Assembly (NCBI GenBank): GCA_025927475.1
Contig: JAICLL010000013.1
Location: forward strand, 1 to 63,087
Reading direction: 5' to 3'
From: Pirellulales bacterium
GTDB taxonomy: Bacteria > Planctomycetota > Planctomycetia > Pirellulales > JAICIG01
DNA: 63,087 nt
The notes beneath the pieces were generated by a model. It had not been told where the DNA came from. It did not search any database and saw only the letters and a program-made list of their open reading frames with translations. Made by a program: the position numbers and the translations under genes. Below, piece by piece: positions 41,960 through 50,469 of this stretch (positions within the stretch are counted from its first letter, which is position 1; every line of letters begins with the position of its first letter).

Positions 41960-43042
41960 ATGTCCGCAACGCAATCCATTGCCGCGGTTGGCCTTAAGAA
42001 CACGTTGCCAGTCGCCAAGCCGCGTGTCAAGCCGGCTGAAATACGACCTGCCTGGCGTTGGCAATTGTCGGCGCCAGCCTGGCTGGTCTCGCTGGTCTTC
42101 CACGCGCTGCTGGTGGTGCTGCTCGGCTATGTGGCCCAACGCGAGTTGCACGGCACCGGGGCTTCGCCCGGAGCGCAACTGGTCGCCAGCTACAGCATCC
42201 TTCCCAGCCAAAGCGATCTGTTCGACGACGAAGCGGCGGCCATTGAGGTCGGCGCCGCGCCCACGTCTGACGATGAGGCGCCCGACGCCGCCCAGCCCAG
42301 CGACGATGCCGCCGGCGGCGTGCGCAGCGTGTTTGATGGGCCGCCGCCCGTCGATGTTCGGGGCGAGCTGCCTTCGACCGCGGCTGCCAGCGCCGGCCAA
42401 GAAGGACTGAACTCGGGCCTGGCCACCGGCGCCGGGGCATTTCATCGCGGCGGGCCGAAAGGCCCGGCCAAAATCGGGCAGGGCATGGCCCGCACCGGAG
42501 TCTATGGCATTGAGGCCGAAGGCCACTCGTTCGTTTATATCTTCGATCGTTCGGACAGCATGGGCGTAGGCGGCGGCAGTCCGCTGGCTTCGGCCAAGGC
42601 GCAGCTCATCGCCAGCCTTGATGATCTGACCGATCAGAACCAGTTTCACGTTATCTTCTACAACACCGCCCCGCAGGTCATGGACCTGGGCCGCAAATAC
42701 GGCGGGCTGGTGTTCGCCGACGACTGGGCCAAGAACCAGGCGAAGAAGCACGTGCAGGGCATCACCGCCAGCGGCGGCACCGATCACTTCCTGGCGCTGC
42801 AGGCCGGGCTGAAGCTGCATCCCGACGTCATCTTTTTTCTCACCGACGCCGATCAGCCAGGATTGAGTCGTCCGCAGTTGGAACGACTCAACCGGCTCAA
42901 CTCGGGCCGCACCTCGATCTATACCATCGAGTTCGGCGACCACCCGCACAGCAGCCGCGAGAATTTTTTGGGACGCATCGCCCGCGAGAATGGCGGAAAG
43001 TACGTGTACATCGACATCACTAAGCGTGGGGCGTTAGAGTAG
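41960..43042 (+). CDS. von Willebrand factor A domain protein with N-terminal membrane helix
   Basis: 360 residues from the ATG at 41960 (a TTG is 9 bases upstream). The N-terminus has a basic stretch and a membrane helix at about 41-60 (SAPAWLVSLVFHALLVVLLG), followed by a low-complexity Asp, Ala and Gly-rich linker. The VWA domain begins near 190 with HSFVYIFDRSDSMGVGGGSP, where DRSDS fits the metal-binding MIDAS motif, and continues with FHVIFYNTAPQVMDLG and DVIFFLTDADQPGLS. It probably acts as an adhesion or protein-interaction module anchored in the membrane. A short heptamer array begins at its stop codon. Confidence 0.8.
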   Translation: MSATQSIAAVGLKNTLPVAKPRVKPAEIRPAWRWQLSAPAWLVSLVFHALLVVLLGYVAQRELHGTGASPGAQLVASYSILPSQSDLFDDEAAAIEVGAAPTSDDEAPDAAQPSDDAAGGVRSVFDGPPPVDVRGELPSTAAASAGQEGLNSGLATGAGAFHRGGPKGPAKIGQGMARTGVYGIEAEGHSFVYIFDRSDSMGVGGGSPLASAKAQLIASLDDLTDQNQFHVIFYNTAPQVMDLGRKYGGLVFADDWAKNQAKKHVQGITASGGTDHFLALQAGLKLHPDVIFFLTDADQPGLSRPQLERLNRLNSGRTSIYTIEFGDHPHSSRENFLGRIARENGGKYVYIDITKRGALE

Positions 43043-43062
43043 GGACTGGGGACTGGGGACTG
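43042..43062. repeat. heptamer tandem array, three GGGACTG units
   Basis: Three perfect GGGACTG units begin at the last base of the VWA gene stop. The period is again seven bases. Confidence 0.9.
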
Positions 43063-43217
43063 AAACGCTATCGCCCGAACGTAGGCGGAACCGCTGTTGG
43101 CAAGGTAGCTCCGGCCTTGTGCCGGGCGGTTGCGGTGTCCCGGAAGATAGCTCCCGGTTTTGTCTCGCGCGGTTGCGAGCTGAACAAAACCCTAGCCCGC
43201 CGAAAATTGCAAATCGC

Positions 43218-43290
43218 CGTCAAGCCGGCCACAAAGGCCGGGACTACCGAACCGAAAACCCGTCAAGCCGGCGACAAGGGCCGGGACTAC
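43218..43290. repeat. two ~30-base direct repeats ahead of a TPR gene
   Basis: Copies at 43218-43247 and 43261-43290 agree at about 28 of 30 positions. Both contain AAGCCGGC, a GACAA or CACAA segment, and GCCGGGACTAC. Each contains a short palindrome (GCCGG/CCGGC type). Weaker related segments (GTAGCTCCGGCCTTGTGCC) lie just upstream at 43104-43130. The second copy ends 9 bases before the TPR start. Confidence 0.75.
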
Positions 43291-43298
43291 TTGAACTA

Positions 43299-46200
43299 AT
43301 GCCTGTGGATGCGCGTGCGATCGCTCTGTTGCTTTTCCTGGCCGCTTCCCAGGCGCTTGGCGCAGAGATCGTTTCGTTCTCCTCGCCGACCAACCGGCAG
43401 GCCCGGACGCGCGTGACAGGCGAAGTGCTCGAGTACACCGGCGAACAGATCGTCATCAAGCTGCCCGATGGACGCGAGATCAAGCGACCGGGCAAGCTGG
43501 TGGCAGCCATCGAGAGCGACTGGCCGCCCGGCAAACTCGAAGCCGACCGCCTGTTTGCCGAGCACCAATTTCAAGCGGCCCGCGAACGATACACGGGGGC
43601 CATTCGCCAGGAAAACCGCCGCTGGGTCCGGCGCGAGATGTTCGCACGCCTGATTGCCTGTCACCGCGAATTGGGCCAATTCGACGCGGCGGGCAAACTC
43701 TTTCTGGCCATTGCGCACGACGACCCGCAAACTCCGCACTTCGATCAGATTCCGCTGCGCTGGCTGCCTGGGGAAACGCCACCCGCGCTGGAGCAAGCGG
43801 CTTCGACATGGCTGACCGATGAGAATCCGCTGGCCGCGTTGATCGGCGCCAGCCACCTCTTGAACACATCGCGGCGCACCGCGGCCCTGGAACAGCTCGA
43901 GCGGCTGGCCGGTGAAAAAGACCGCCGGATTTCGTGCCTGGCTGAGGCGCAAACCTGGCGAACCAAAATCGCCACCGCCGACGATCACCAACTAGAACGT
44001 TGGCGGCGCCGCGTGGAAGAGTTTCCCGAGCGTTTGCGGGCCGGTCCCGATTGGGTCATTGGCCGCTCCCTGGCTCAACATGGCCAGCACAATGACGCCG
44101 CGTTGATGTTCTTGCGCGTGCCGATTCTTTATTCGGAGAATCGATCGCTGGCGGCCGATGCTCTGGCAACTGCGGCCGAGTTGCTCGGCAAACAAGGCGA
44201 CGCGGCGACTGCTGATCGGCTGCGGCGTGAACTGCTTGCCGCCTATCCGGACAGCCGTCAGGCAAGGCAGTTCCACGCTCACATCGCCGACAGCGAACCC
44301 GTGAACGAGATGTTTCCGAAGCCCGTCGGCGATTCGCTGGAAGAGGCGTTTCTGGCCGGCCTGCGTCTGCGGCGGCTGTTCGCCTTGGCGGCCAGCGAAT
44401 GCCGCACGCGACTGGCCGACACCGCGCTTGAAGAGCCGCAGCGCATCGCCCTGGCCGTCGAACTGTCGCGGACTTTTGTCGAACAGGCCCTGGAGCAACT
44501 TCCCGACCAGCGACAGCCACTCTGGCAACAGGCGTTCGACGCGGTCTCCCAGAACAAGCTGGCCGTCAAGCCGAAAGGATCGCGCCGGCTGCTGTTCGAT
44601 GTGCAGGTTGGTCTGGTGCATCTGGCTCGAGGCGAATTAGCCCGGCAAGAGGCTGAGATTGCCGGCTCGCCGGACGACAAGATCGAAGCGGCCCGAAAGG
44701 ATCTGCGAGCGGCGATAACGGCCTTGGAACAGGTGGTTGAGCAGGCCGCCCACGCACTGCGCCGCGCGAACCAATCGAAGCGGACCGAGCCTGGCGAATT
44801 GGATTCATCGGAGCTGTTGGCCCTGCAGCGCAATGGCGGCTTTCAATTGGCCCGGGCATTGCGCAATCAGGGCCAATCGTATCCGCCTCAAAGCCCCGAC
44901 CGCACGAACTCGCTGCGGCAAGCGGCCGAAAAATTTGCGGCGATTGGGGGCGGTGACAGCCCCGATGAGACCAGTTGGCGCTCGCGGCTCGACGAAATCA
45001 ATTGCTTGCGGCTGTTGGAAGACTTTCCGAGCGCGGCGGCGCGATTGACTGAGCTGGCATCGCTCGATCCGCCGCCGACCATTGCGGCAGGCGCTCGGGC
45101 GGAGCAAATACGCCTGGCGTTGTCAATGCGGCGGCTGCCCGACGCCCTGCGGGCCGCCGACGCGGCGCTGGCCAGCGCCGAGCAAACGCCCGATCTGGCG
45201 TATGCATGCCTGGAAGCGTATGCGTCTGCCTGGAGCGCGGCGGCCGACTCGCGCGATGAACAGAAGTCGTCGCTGTGGCAAGATCGCGCGGCCGCCCTGG
45301 TTCGGCAGATCGACCAGCGCTTCGGACCCTATTGGAGCCGCCGGGCCGACATGCTCTTAGCCGGTGGCATTGCCAACGGCGGCGGCAGCGGAAACCTGAC
45401 GGTGCTCGTGCGCGCGGCGGAAAGCTTTTATCGCAACGGTCAGCTCGATCAGTCGCTGGCCGCCTACGATCGAGCCGCGGAATTGGCGGCCCAGGCCAAG
45501 CAGCCCGACGTTGCGTTTGAGCAAGCGTATACCGCCGCGGCCATCGAACAGCAGCGCGGAAATCGGCGACAGGCCGCCGAGCGCTTTCGCCGGCTCGCGC
45601 TCGCGCTGCCCAGCCATCCCAAGGCGAGCGAGGCTCACCTGCTGGCCATTTACAACACCGCTCACAACAGCGCACCCGCACGCACTCCAGCTCTCAAGGC
45701 GACCGATTATCTGACCTTATTACAAGAGCACTTGCAGCATTGGCCGGCCGCCGCCACCGCCAATCAAGCCCGCATGTGGTTAGGCAAAATCGAAGAGCAT
45801 GCCAAGCGATGGGCCGAGGCCATTGAGGCCTATGGTGGCGTTACGCCCGATAACCAGCACGCTTCCGCGGCAATTGAAGCGGCGGCCCACTGCTACCATC
45901 AATGGTTGGCCGAGCTAGGCCGGGCGGGAAAACCAACCTTGGGCGTCGCCACCGAGGCCGGACGATACTTTGCAGACCAGGTGATGTCTTCGCGTGGCGA
46001 TCTGCCCGAGCGATGGAGTCAGACGCAGCGGGCGGCCGCCACGAGTGCGGCGGCACTGTGGCTGCAATACACTGACGATTTTGAACAGGCCGAGCGGTTG
46101 CTCGCGGCGGCGTTAAGCGACGCCGACGAGGCTCCCGCCGAGTGGCGAACCGCCGCCCAGTCATTGCTGGTTTTTGCCGTGGCGGCGCAAGGTCGTCGCG

Positions 46201-46781
46201 ACGAGGCCGCTCGGCAACTCGGCGAATTGGCCGACGGCGCGCCGGAGCAACTGTTGCTGGTCATCGAAGGGCTGGGGCGCATCGCCGGCAAGGCCGCTCC
46301 CGCCGTGCGCCGCGAGTTGGCCGAATTGCAACTGCAGGCCGCCGCGCTCGTCCGATCAAAACGCGATGCGCTGTCGGACAAGCAACGCCGGGCGCTCGAT
46401 CTGGCGGTCATCCGTGGACTGGCGGCGGCGGGACAGATGGACGAGGCCGTTGCATCCGCCAGGCAGTTCGCAGCCGCTTCCCCTCGCGACGGCGAGGCCC
46501 AAGAGGAATACGCTCGCCTGCTGGTCGAGGCGGGCGACTGGTCAGCGGCCCTTTCGGCATGGCGAGCCATCCAGCAGAAATGCCGTGAAGGGAGCGACCG
46601 TTGGCTGCGGTCGGTCTACCATCAGTCGTTGGCGTTGGAGCATCTCGGCAAACCCGCCGATGCCGCCCGCCTCATCAAACTGACCGAGGCTCTGCACCCC
46701 CAGCTCGGCGGCCCGGACCTGAAGGCTCGATTTCACGAATTGCGGGAGCGCTGCCTGCGATCGGCGGGCGGCTCGCCGTGA
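43299..46781 (+). CDS. large secreted TPR-like protein
   Basis: 1160 residues from the ATG at 43299; the frame extends further left, but the signal peptide (ARAIALLLFLAASQALGAEI) starts here and the leader repeats precede it. After the signal a ~50-residue beta-rich head (RVTGEVLEYTGEQIVIKLPD) is followed by a long array of helical hairpins with TPR-like A-x-x-x-L/Y patterns (LADKQFQAARERYTGAIRQE-type at about residue 90, and AAYDRAAELAAQAKQPDVAF later). No enzyme motif is visible. It is likely a periplasmic scaffold for protein complexes. Confidence 0.75.
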   Translation: MPVDARAIALLLFLAASQALGAEIVSFSSPTNRQARTRVTGEVLEYTGEQIVIKLPDGREIKRPGKLVAAIESDWPPGKLEADRLFAEHQFQAARERYTGAIRQENRRWVRREMFARLIACHRELGQFDAAGKLFLAIAHDDPQTPHFDQIPLRWLPGETPPALEQAASTWLTDENPLAALIGASHLLNTSRRTAALEQLERLAGEKDRRISCLAEAQTWRTKIATADDHQLERWRRRVEEFPERLRAGPDWVIGRSLAQHGQHNDAALMFLRVPILYSENRSLAADALATAAELLGKQGDAATADRLRRELLAAYPDSRQARQFHAHIADSEPVNEMFPKPVGDSLEEAFLAGLRLRRLFALAASECRTRLADTALEEPQRIALAVELSRTFVEQALEQLPDQRQPLWQQAFDAVSQNKLAVKPKGSRRLLFDVQVGLVHLARGELARQEAEIAGSPDDKIEAARKDLRAAITALEQVVEQAAHALRRANQSKRTEPGELDSSELLALQRNGGFQLARALRNQGQSYPPQSPDRTNSLRQAAEKFAAIGGGDSPDETSWRSRLDEINCLRLLEDFPSAAARLTELASLDPPPTIAAGARAEQIRLALSMRRLPDALRAADAALASAEQTPDLAYACLEAYASAWSAAADSRDEQKSSLWQDRAAALVRQIDQRFGPYWSRRADMLLAGGIANGGGSGNLTVLVRAAESFYRNGQLDQSLAAYDRAAELAAQAKQPDVAFEQAYTAAAIEQQRGNRRQAAERFRRLALALPSHPKASEAHLLAIYNTAHNSAPARTPALKATDYLTLLQEHLQHWPAAATANQARMWLGKIEEHAKRWAEAIEAYGGVTPDNQHASAAIEAAAHCYHQWLAELGRAGKPTLGVATEAGRYFADQVMSSRGDLPERWSQTQRAAATSAAALWLQYTDDFEQAERLLAAALSDADEAPAEWRTAAQSLLVFAVAAQGRRDEAARQLGELADGAPEQLLLVIEGLGRIAGKAAPAVRRELAELQLQAAALVRSKRDALSDKQRRALDLAVIRGLAAAGQMDEAVASARQFAAASPRDGEAQEEYARLLVEAGDWSAALSAWRAIQQKCREGSDRWLRSVYHQSLALEHLGKPADAARLIKLTEALHPQLGGPDLKARFHELRERCLRSAGGSP

Positions 46782-46937
46782 GTCCGACCGCGGCGCCATC
46801 CTGCAAGTAGCTCTCGCGCAGCACTCAACACTGGCGGATTGATGCTCGGGGCGTTACGCTAAAGCGGTTGGCGATCTTCGGTCGCCCACGGAGCGCGGTT
46901 GATTCGTCTGCGCCGTCAGGCGCACAGGCGTGTGCAT

Positions 46938-47000
46938 GGAAGCCCGACGCGTTAGCGAGGGTCTTAGACCGGCTTTTCCCTCGCTTACACGTCGGGTTCC
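46938..47000. repeat. imperfect inverted repeat, long arms
   Basis: Arms at 46938-46961 (GGAAGCCCGACGCGTTAGC...) and 46978-47000 (...ACGTCGGGTTCC) are complementary over about 20 of 23 bases with a one-base indel and a ~16-base loop. Located between the TPR gene and the next gene, it can form a strong hairpin. From memory, similar elements are scattered in planctomycete genomes. Confidence 0.7.
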
Positions 47001-47052
47001 ACGGCAGATGAGCGATCCGCTAGAGCCACAATTTTTTTTCAGAGAGCTTGCC

Positions 47053-49392
47053 ATGCGATTGCCTGCCGTCCGCGTGTTTTTTGGTCTAGCCCTGAGCGTC
47101 TCCCCCGTCTGGTCGGCCGAAGCGCAGACAGCCCAAGCAGAGCGGAAAGAAGCCGGCTCAGCACCGGCCGGGCATTCCTCGCATGGCGAAGTGTTTAACG
47201 AAGGCCCGCGGCAAAAGGCCTATTTGATGGGCGCCACGGGCAATGTGTCGCTCAAAATCACCACCCGCGCGCCCGAGGCCCAAAAATTCTTCGATCAGGG
47301 GCTGGGGCAGCTTCATGGCTTTTGGTATTTCGAGGCCGAGCGATCGTTCCGCCAAGCCGCGGCTCTCGATCCCGATTGCGCAATGGCCTATTGGGGCATG
47401 GCCATGGCCAACCGTGAAAACGATAAACGCGGCAGGGCCTTCAGCGACGAGGCGGTCAAGCGCAAAGCGCAAGCCAGCCCGCGCGAGGCAGCTTGGATTC
47501 AGGCCTTAGCCGACTTTTTCGCGCCCGGCGCCGACGCCAAGCCACGTAAGGGCCCAGACCGCTATCGTCAATATGTGAAAGCTCTCGAACGCATCGTTCA
47601 CGAATATCCTGACGAGATCGAGGCCAAGGCGTTTCTGGCCCTGCAAATCTGGCAAAACAGCAGCCACGGAATTGCCATCAGCAGCCACGAGGCCGTGGCC
47701 GCGCTGCTGCGCGAGGTACACGCCGCCAACCCGATGCACCCCGCTCACCAGTATGTCATTCACCTCTGGGACAGCGAGAAACCCGAATGGGCGCTGAAAT
47801 CAGCGGCCTTGTGCGGGCAGTCGGCGCCGGGCATCGCACACATGTGGCACATGCCGGGACACACCTTCTCGCGGCTGAATCGCTATGCCGATGCCGCCTG
47901 GCAGCAGGAGGCCTCGGCCCGCGTCGATCATGCCCACATGATGCGCGACCGCGTGCTGCCCGACCAAATTCACAACTATGCTCACAACAACGACTGGCTC
48001 GTCGAGAATCTGGCGTTTGCCGGGCGGGTGCGCGAAGCCATCGACCTGGCCAAAAACCTGGTCGAGTTGCCGCGCCACCCGCGCTACAACTCGCTGGGCG
48101 GATCGGGCAGCAGCCGGTTGGGCCGGCATCGGCTGTTTCAGTTTCTCGCCCAGTACGAATTGTGGGACGAATTGATCGCCCTCAGCCAAACGCCCTACCT
48201 GGAACGCACCGATATCGAAAATGAGCAAATCCGTCACCATCGCGCGGTGGGATCTGCCTGGCTGGCCAAGGGAGATCTTGCGCAAGCCAAAACGCAGATC
48301 GCCGCTTTGCAAGAAACATTGGCAAAGCTCAAAGACGAGCAAACGAAGGCGGCCAGCGAGGCCGAAGCCAAAGCCCGAGCCGAAAAGAAGCCCGACGATC
48401 AGGTGGCCAAGGCCAAAACCGACGCGGGTGGACGCTTCAACGGGCGCATCGAAAACATCGAGTCGGCCTTGCACGATCTGCACGGACGCTGGGCGCTGGC
48501 GGGCGGCGACATCGCCGGGGCCAACGACCATTTCGCCAAAGCCAAGGGCCTCGATAAGGAGTTTCTCTCGCGCGTCGCCTTGCAATCGCACGACAACGCC
48601 AAGGCCGAGCAGCTCGCTCGCGAAGCGGTCGAGTCGGGCAAAGGCCGCGTCTACCCGCTAGCCAATTTGATTGAAGTGCTCGACCGATGCGGCAAGTCAG
48701 CGGAAGCCACCGAGGCGTTTCGCAAACTGCAAGCGCTGTCCGGCGCCATCGACATGCAGGCGCCAATCTTCGAGCGGCTGACAGCCCTGGCGCCCAAGCT
48801 GGGCCTGCCCGCTGATTGGCGCGCCGGCTACAAGCTCGCGGGCGACGTAGGCGAGCGTCCCGAGCTGGACACGCTGGGGCCGTTTCGGTGGCGGCCCTCG
48901 CCAGCCCCCGATTGGACCTTGGCCGACGAGCAGGGCCGATCGGTCTCACTGTCGCAGTTCCAGGGCCAGCCGGTGGTGGTCATTTTTTATCTAGGTTTCG
49001 GCTGCCTGCACTGCGTCGAGCAGTTGAAGGCGTTTGAGCCGATGGCCAAAGAGTTCGCCGCCTCGGGCATCCGCCTGGTGGCGATCAGCAGCGACGACTC
49101 GGTGGCCTTGGCGAAGGCACTTGAAACTCGCCGGCAATCGGGCGCGGCGGAGCTGCCGATACCGCTGGCCGCGAACCCCGATTTGTCGGTCTTTAAGGCA
49201 TATCGCTCGTTCGATGACTTCGAAAAGATGCCGCTGCACAGCACCTTTTTGATTGATGCCCAGGGGCTGATTCGCTGGCAAGACATCAGTTACGAGCCGT
49301 TTACCGACGCCAAGTTTTTGCTTGGCGAGTCGAAGCGGCTGTTGGCGCTGGAAGGCGCCGCCCCTGCGCAGCAGCAAGCCGCCGCCCAATGA
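47053..49392 (+). CDS. TPR protein fused to a thioredoxin-like (AhpC/TSA) domain
   Basis: 779 residues from the ATG at 47053; upstream in-frame codons belong to the inverted repeat. Signal peptide LPAVRVFFGLALSVSPVWSA. Residues ~55-590 contain TPR-like repeats: FFDQGLGQLHGFWYFEAERS, AYWGMAMANREND, AHQYVIHLWDSEKPEWAL and HMWHMPGHTFSRLNRYADAA. At about 615-760 a redoxin domain follows: WTLADEQGRSVSLSQFQGQP, then VVVIFYLGFGCLHCVEQLKA with a CxxC, then GIRLVAISSDDSVALAKALE. It may act in oxidative folding or repair outside the cell; substrates unknown. Confidence 0.8.
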   Translation: MRLPAVRVFFGLALSVSPVWSAEAQTAQAERKEAGSAPAGHSSHGEVFNEGPRQKAYLMGATGNVSLKITTRAPEAQKFFDQGLGQLHGFWYFEAERSFRQAAALDPDCAMAYWGMAMANRENDKRGRAFSDEAVKRKAQASPREAAWIQALADFFAPGADAKPRKGPDRYRQYVKALERIVHEYPDEIEAKAFLALQIWQNSSHGIAISSHEAVAALLREVHAANPMHPAHQYVIHLWDSEKPEWALKSAALCGQSAPGIAHMWHMPGHTFSRLNRYADAAWQQEASARVDHAHMMRDRVLPDQIHNYAHNNDWLVENLAFAGRVREAIDLAKNLVELPRHPRYNSLGGSGSSRLGRHRLFQFLAQYELWDELIALSQTPYLERTDIENEQIRHHRAVGSAWLAKGDLAQAKTQIAALQETLAKLKDEQTKAASEAEAKARAEKKPDDQVAKAKTDAGGRFNGRIENIESALHDLHGRWALAGGDIAGANDHFAKAKGLDKEFLSRVALQSHDNAKAEQLAREAVESGKGRVYPLANLIEVLDRCGKSAEATEAFRKLQALSGAIDMQAPIFERLTALAPKLGLPADWRAGYKLAGDVGERPELDTLGPFRWRPSPAPDWTLADEQGRSVSLSQFQGQPVVVIFYLGFGCLHCVEQLKAFEPMAKEFAASGIRLVAISSDDSVALAKALETRRQSGAAELPIPLAANPDLSVFKAYRSFDDFEKMPLHSTFLIDAQGLIRWQDISYEPFTDAKFLLGESKRLLALEGAAPAQQQAAAQ

Positions 49393-49476
49393 GAAGAATA
49401 CGCCGCCGGCGACATTGGGCGACTACCGGCCTCGCTGAGGCTGCACGTTCGTGCGATCTTCACCCGCCCACGAGAG

Positions 49477-50469
49477 CTAAACGTGTAGCTCGACCACATC
49501 CTTGTCTTGCAGCACATAATCACCCTTGGCGACCGTGGCATCGTGCGTACCATCGGTCCAAACCTTGGCGAATTTGAACTGCTCAACAAAATCGCGATGG
49601 ACCAGTTCCGCCAGCTCCAACAGCGTGCCACCTCGGCGCAGCGTAAACGGCCGCTCAAAGTCGGCCGTCTTGGCCGCCGGTAGCTTGGTGTAGACGCGCA
49701 CCACGTCGAGCGCGCGATAGATCGCCCCGCGAAGTTCTTCTAATCCCGTGCCCGACAACGCCGAAATCGGGTACTCTTCAAAATCGAGCGAGCAAAGCTC
49801 GTGCAGCAGCACCAGCCGGTCGGCCGCATCGGGCAAGTCGAGCTTGTGGGGCGCCAGCAGCGTGTGTGTATAGGAGATACCGACGTCATCGTCATCCAGC
49901 GATGAGGTTTTGGCTAATCGCGTTTTGGTCGCGGCCAGCCGGTCGAGCAGCTCCTGCAGTTGTTCGATGCCGTCGTCGTTGCCGAGATCGACGAGCAGCA
50001 CCGCCACGTCGGCCGACCGGATGAGGCCCAGCATATACGGCTCGATGAAATCCTTAGTAATGGGTGGCAGATCGACGATCTGCACCATCAGGTCTTCCCA
50101 AGGCATCATGCCCGGCTGCGGAGCGCGGGTGGTGAAGGGATAGTCGGCAATCTCGGGCGTGGCGCGGGTGAGCGAGGCCAGCAGTTGGCTTTTTCCGGCG
50201 TTGGGGCCGCCCAGCAGCACGGCGGTGCCCGCCCCTTGCCGCGGAATGCGGACGCTGTGTCCTTTTTTGCCCGCCTTGCGTTCAGCCTCGGCATCTTTTC
50301 TGGCCCGGCTGATTTTCTGCTTAAGATCGGCCTGCAGCTTTTCCGAAGCCTTGTGCTTCGGCATCTCGCGCAGCATGATTTCGAGCCACTTCAGCTCTTC
50401 TTCCGCAGTGGCGGCACGGCGATAGGCTTCTTCGGCCTTGAGATATTGCGGCGTGAGGTTCGCGGCCAC
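49477..50469 (-). CDS. DRG/Obg-like GTPase with TGS domain
   Basis: 330 residues, starting with GTG at 50469. A ~90-residue helical start (LKAEEAYRRAATAEEELKWL) precedes the G domain. G1 is LLGGPNAGKSQLL, and G2 lies in DYPFTTRAPQPGMMPWEDL. G3 is VDLPP instead of the usual D-x-x-G. G4 is APHKLD in place of N-K-x-D, and G5 is ISALSGTG. The C-terminal ~75 residues form a TGS domain (VYTKLPAAKTADFERPFTLR). DRG/Obg GTPases act in translation or ribosome control; the substitutions are unusual. The start shares a base with the stop of the upstream LRR gene (TAGTG). Confidence 0.82.
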   Translation of the reverse strand: MAANLTPQYLKAEEAYRRAATAEEELKWLEIMLREMPKHKASEKLQADLKQKISRARKDAEAERKAGKKGHSVRIPRQGAGTAVLLGGPNAGKSQLLASLTRATPEIADYPFTTRAPQPGMMPWEDLMVQIVDLPPITKDFIEPYMLGLIRSADVAVLLVDLGNDDGIEQLQELLDRLAATKTRLAKTSSLDDDDVGISYTHTLLAPHKLDLPDAADRLVLLHELCSLDFEEYPISALSGTGLEELRGAIYRALDVVRVYTKLPAAKTADFERPFTLRRGGTLLELAELVHRDFVEQFKFAKVWTDGTHDATVAKGDYVLQDKDVVELHV

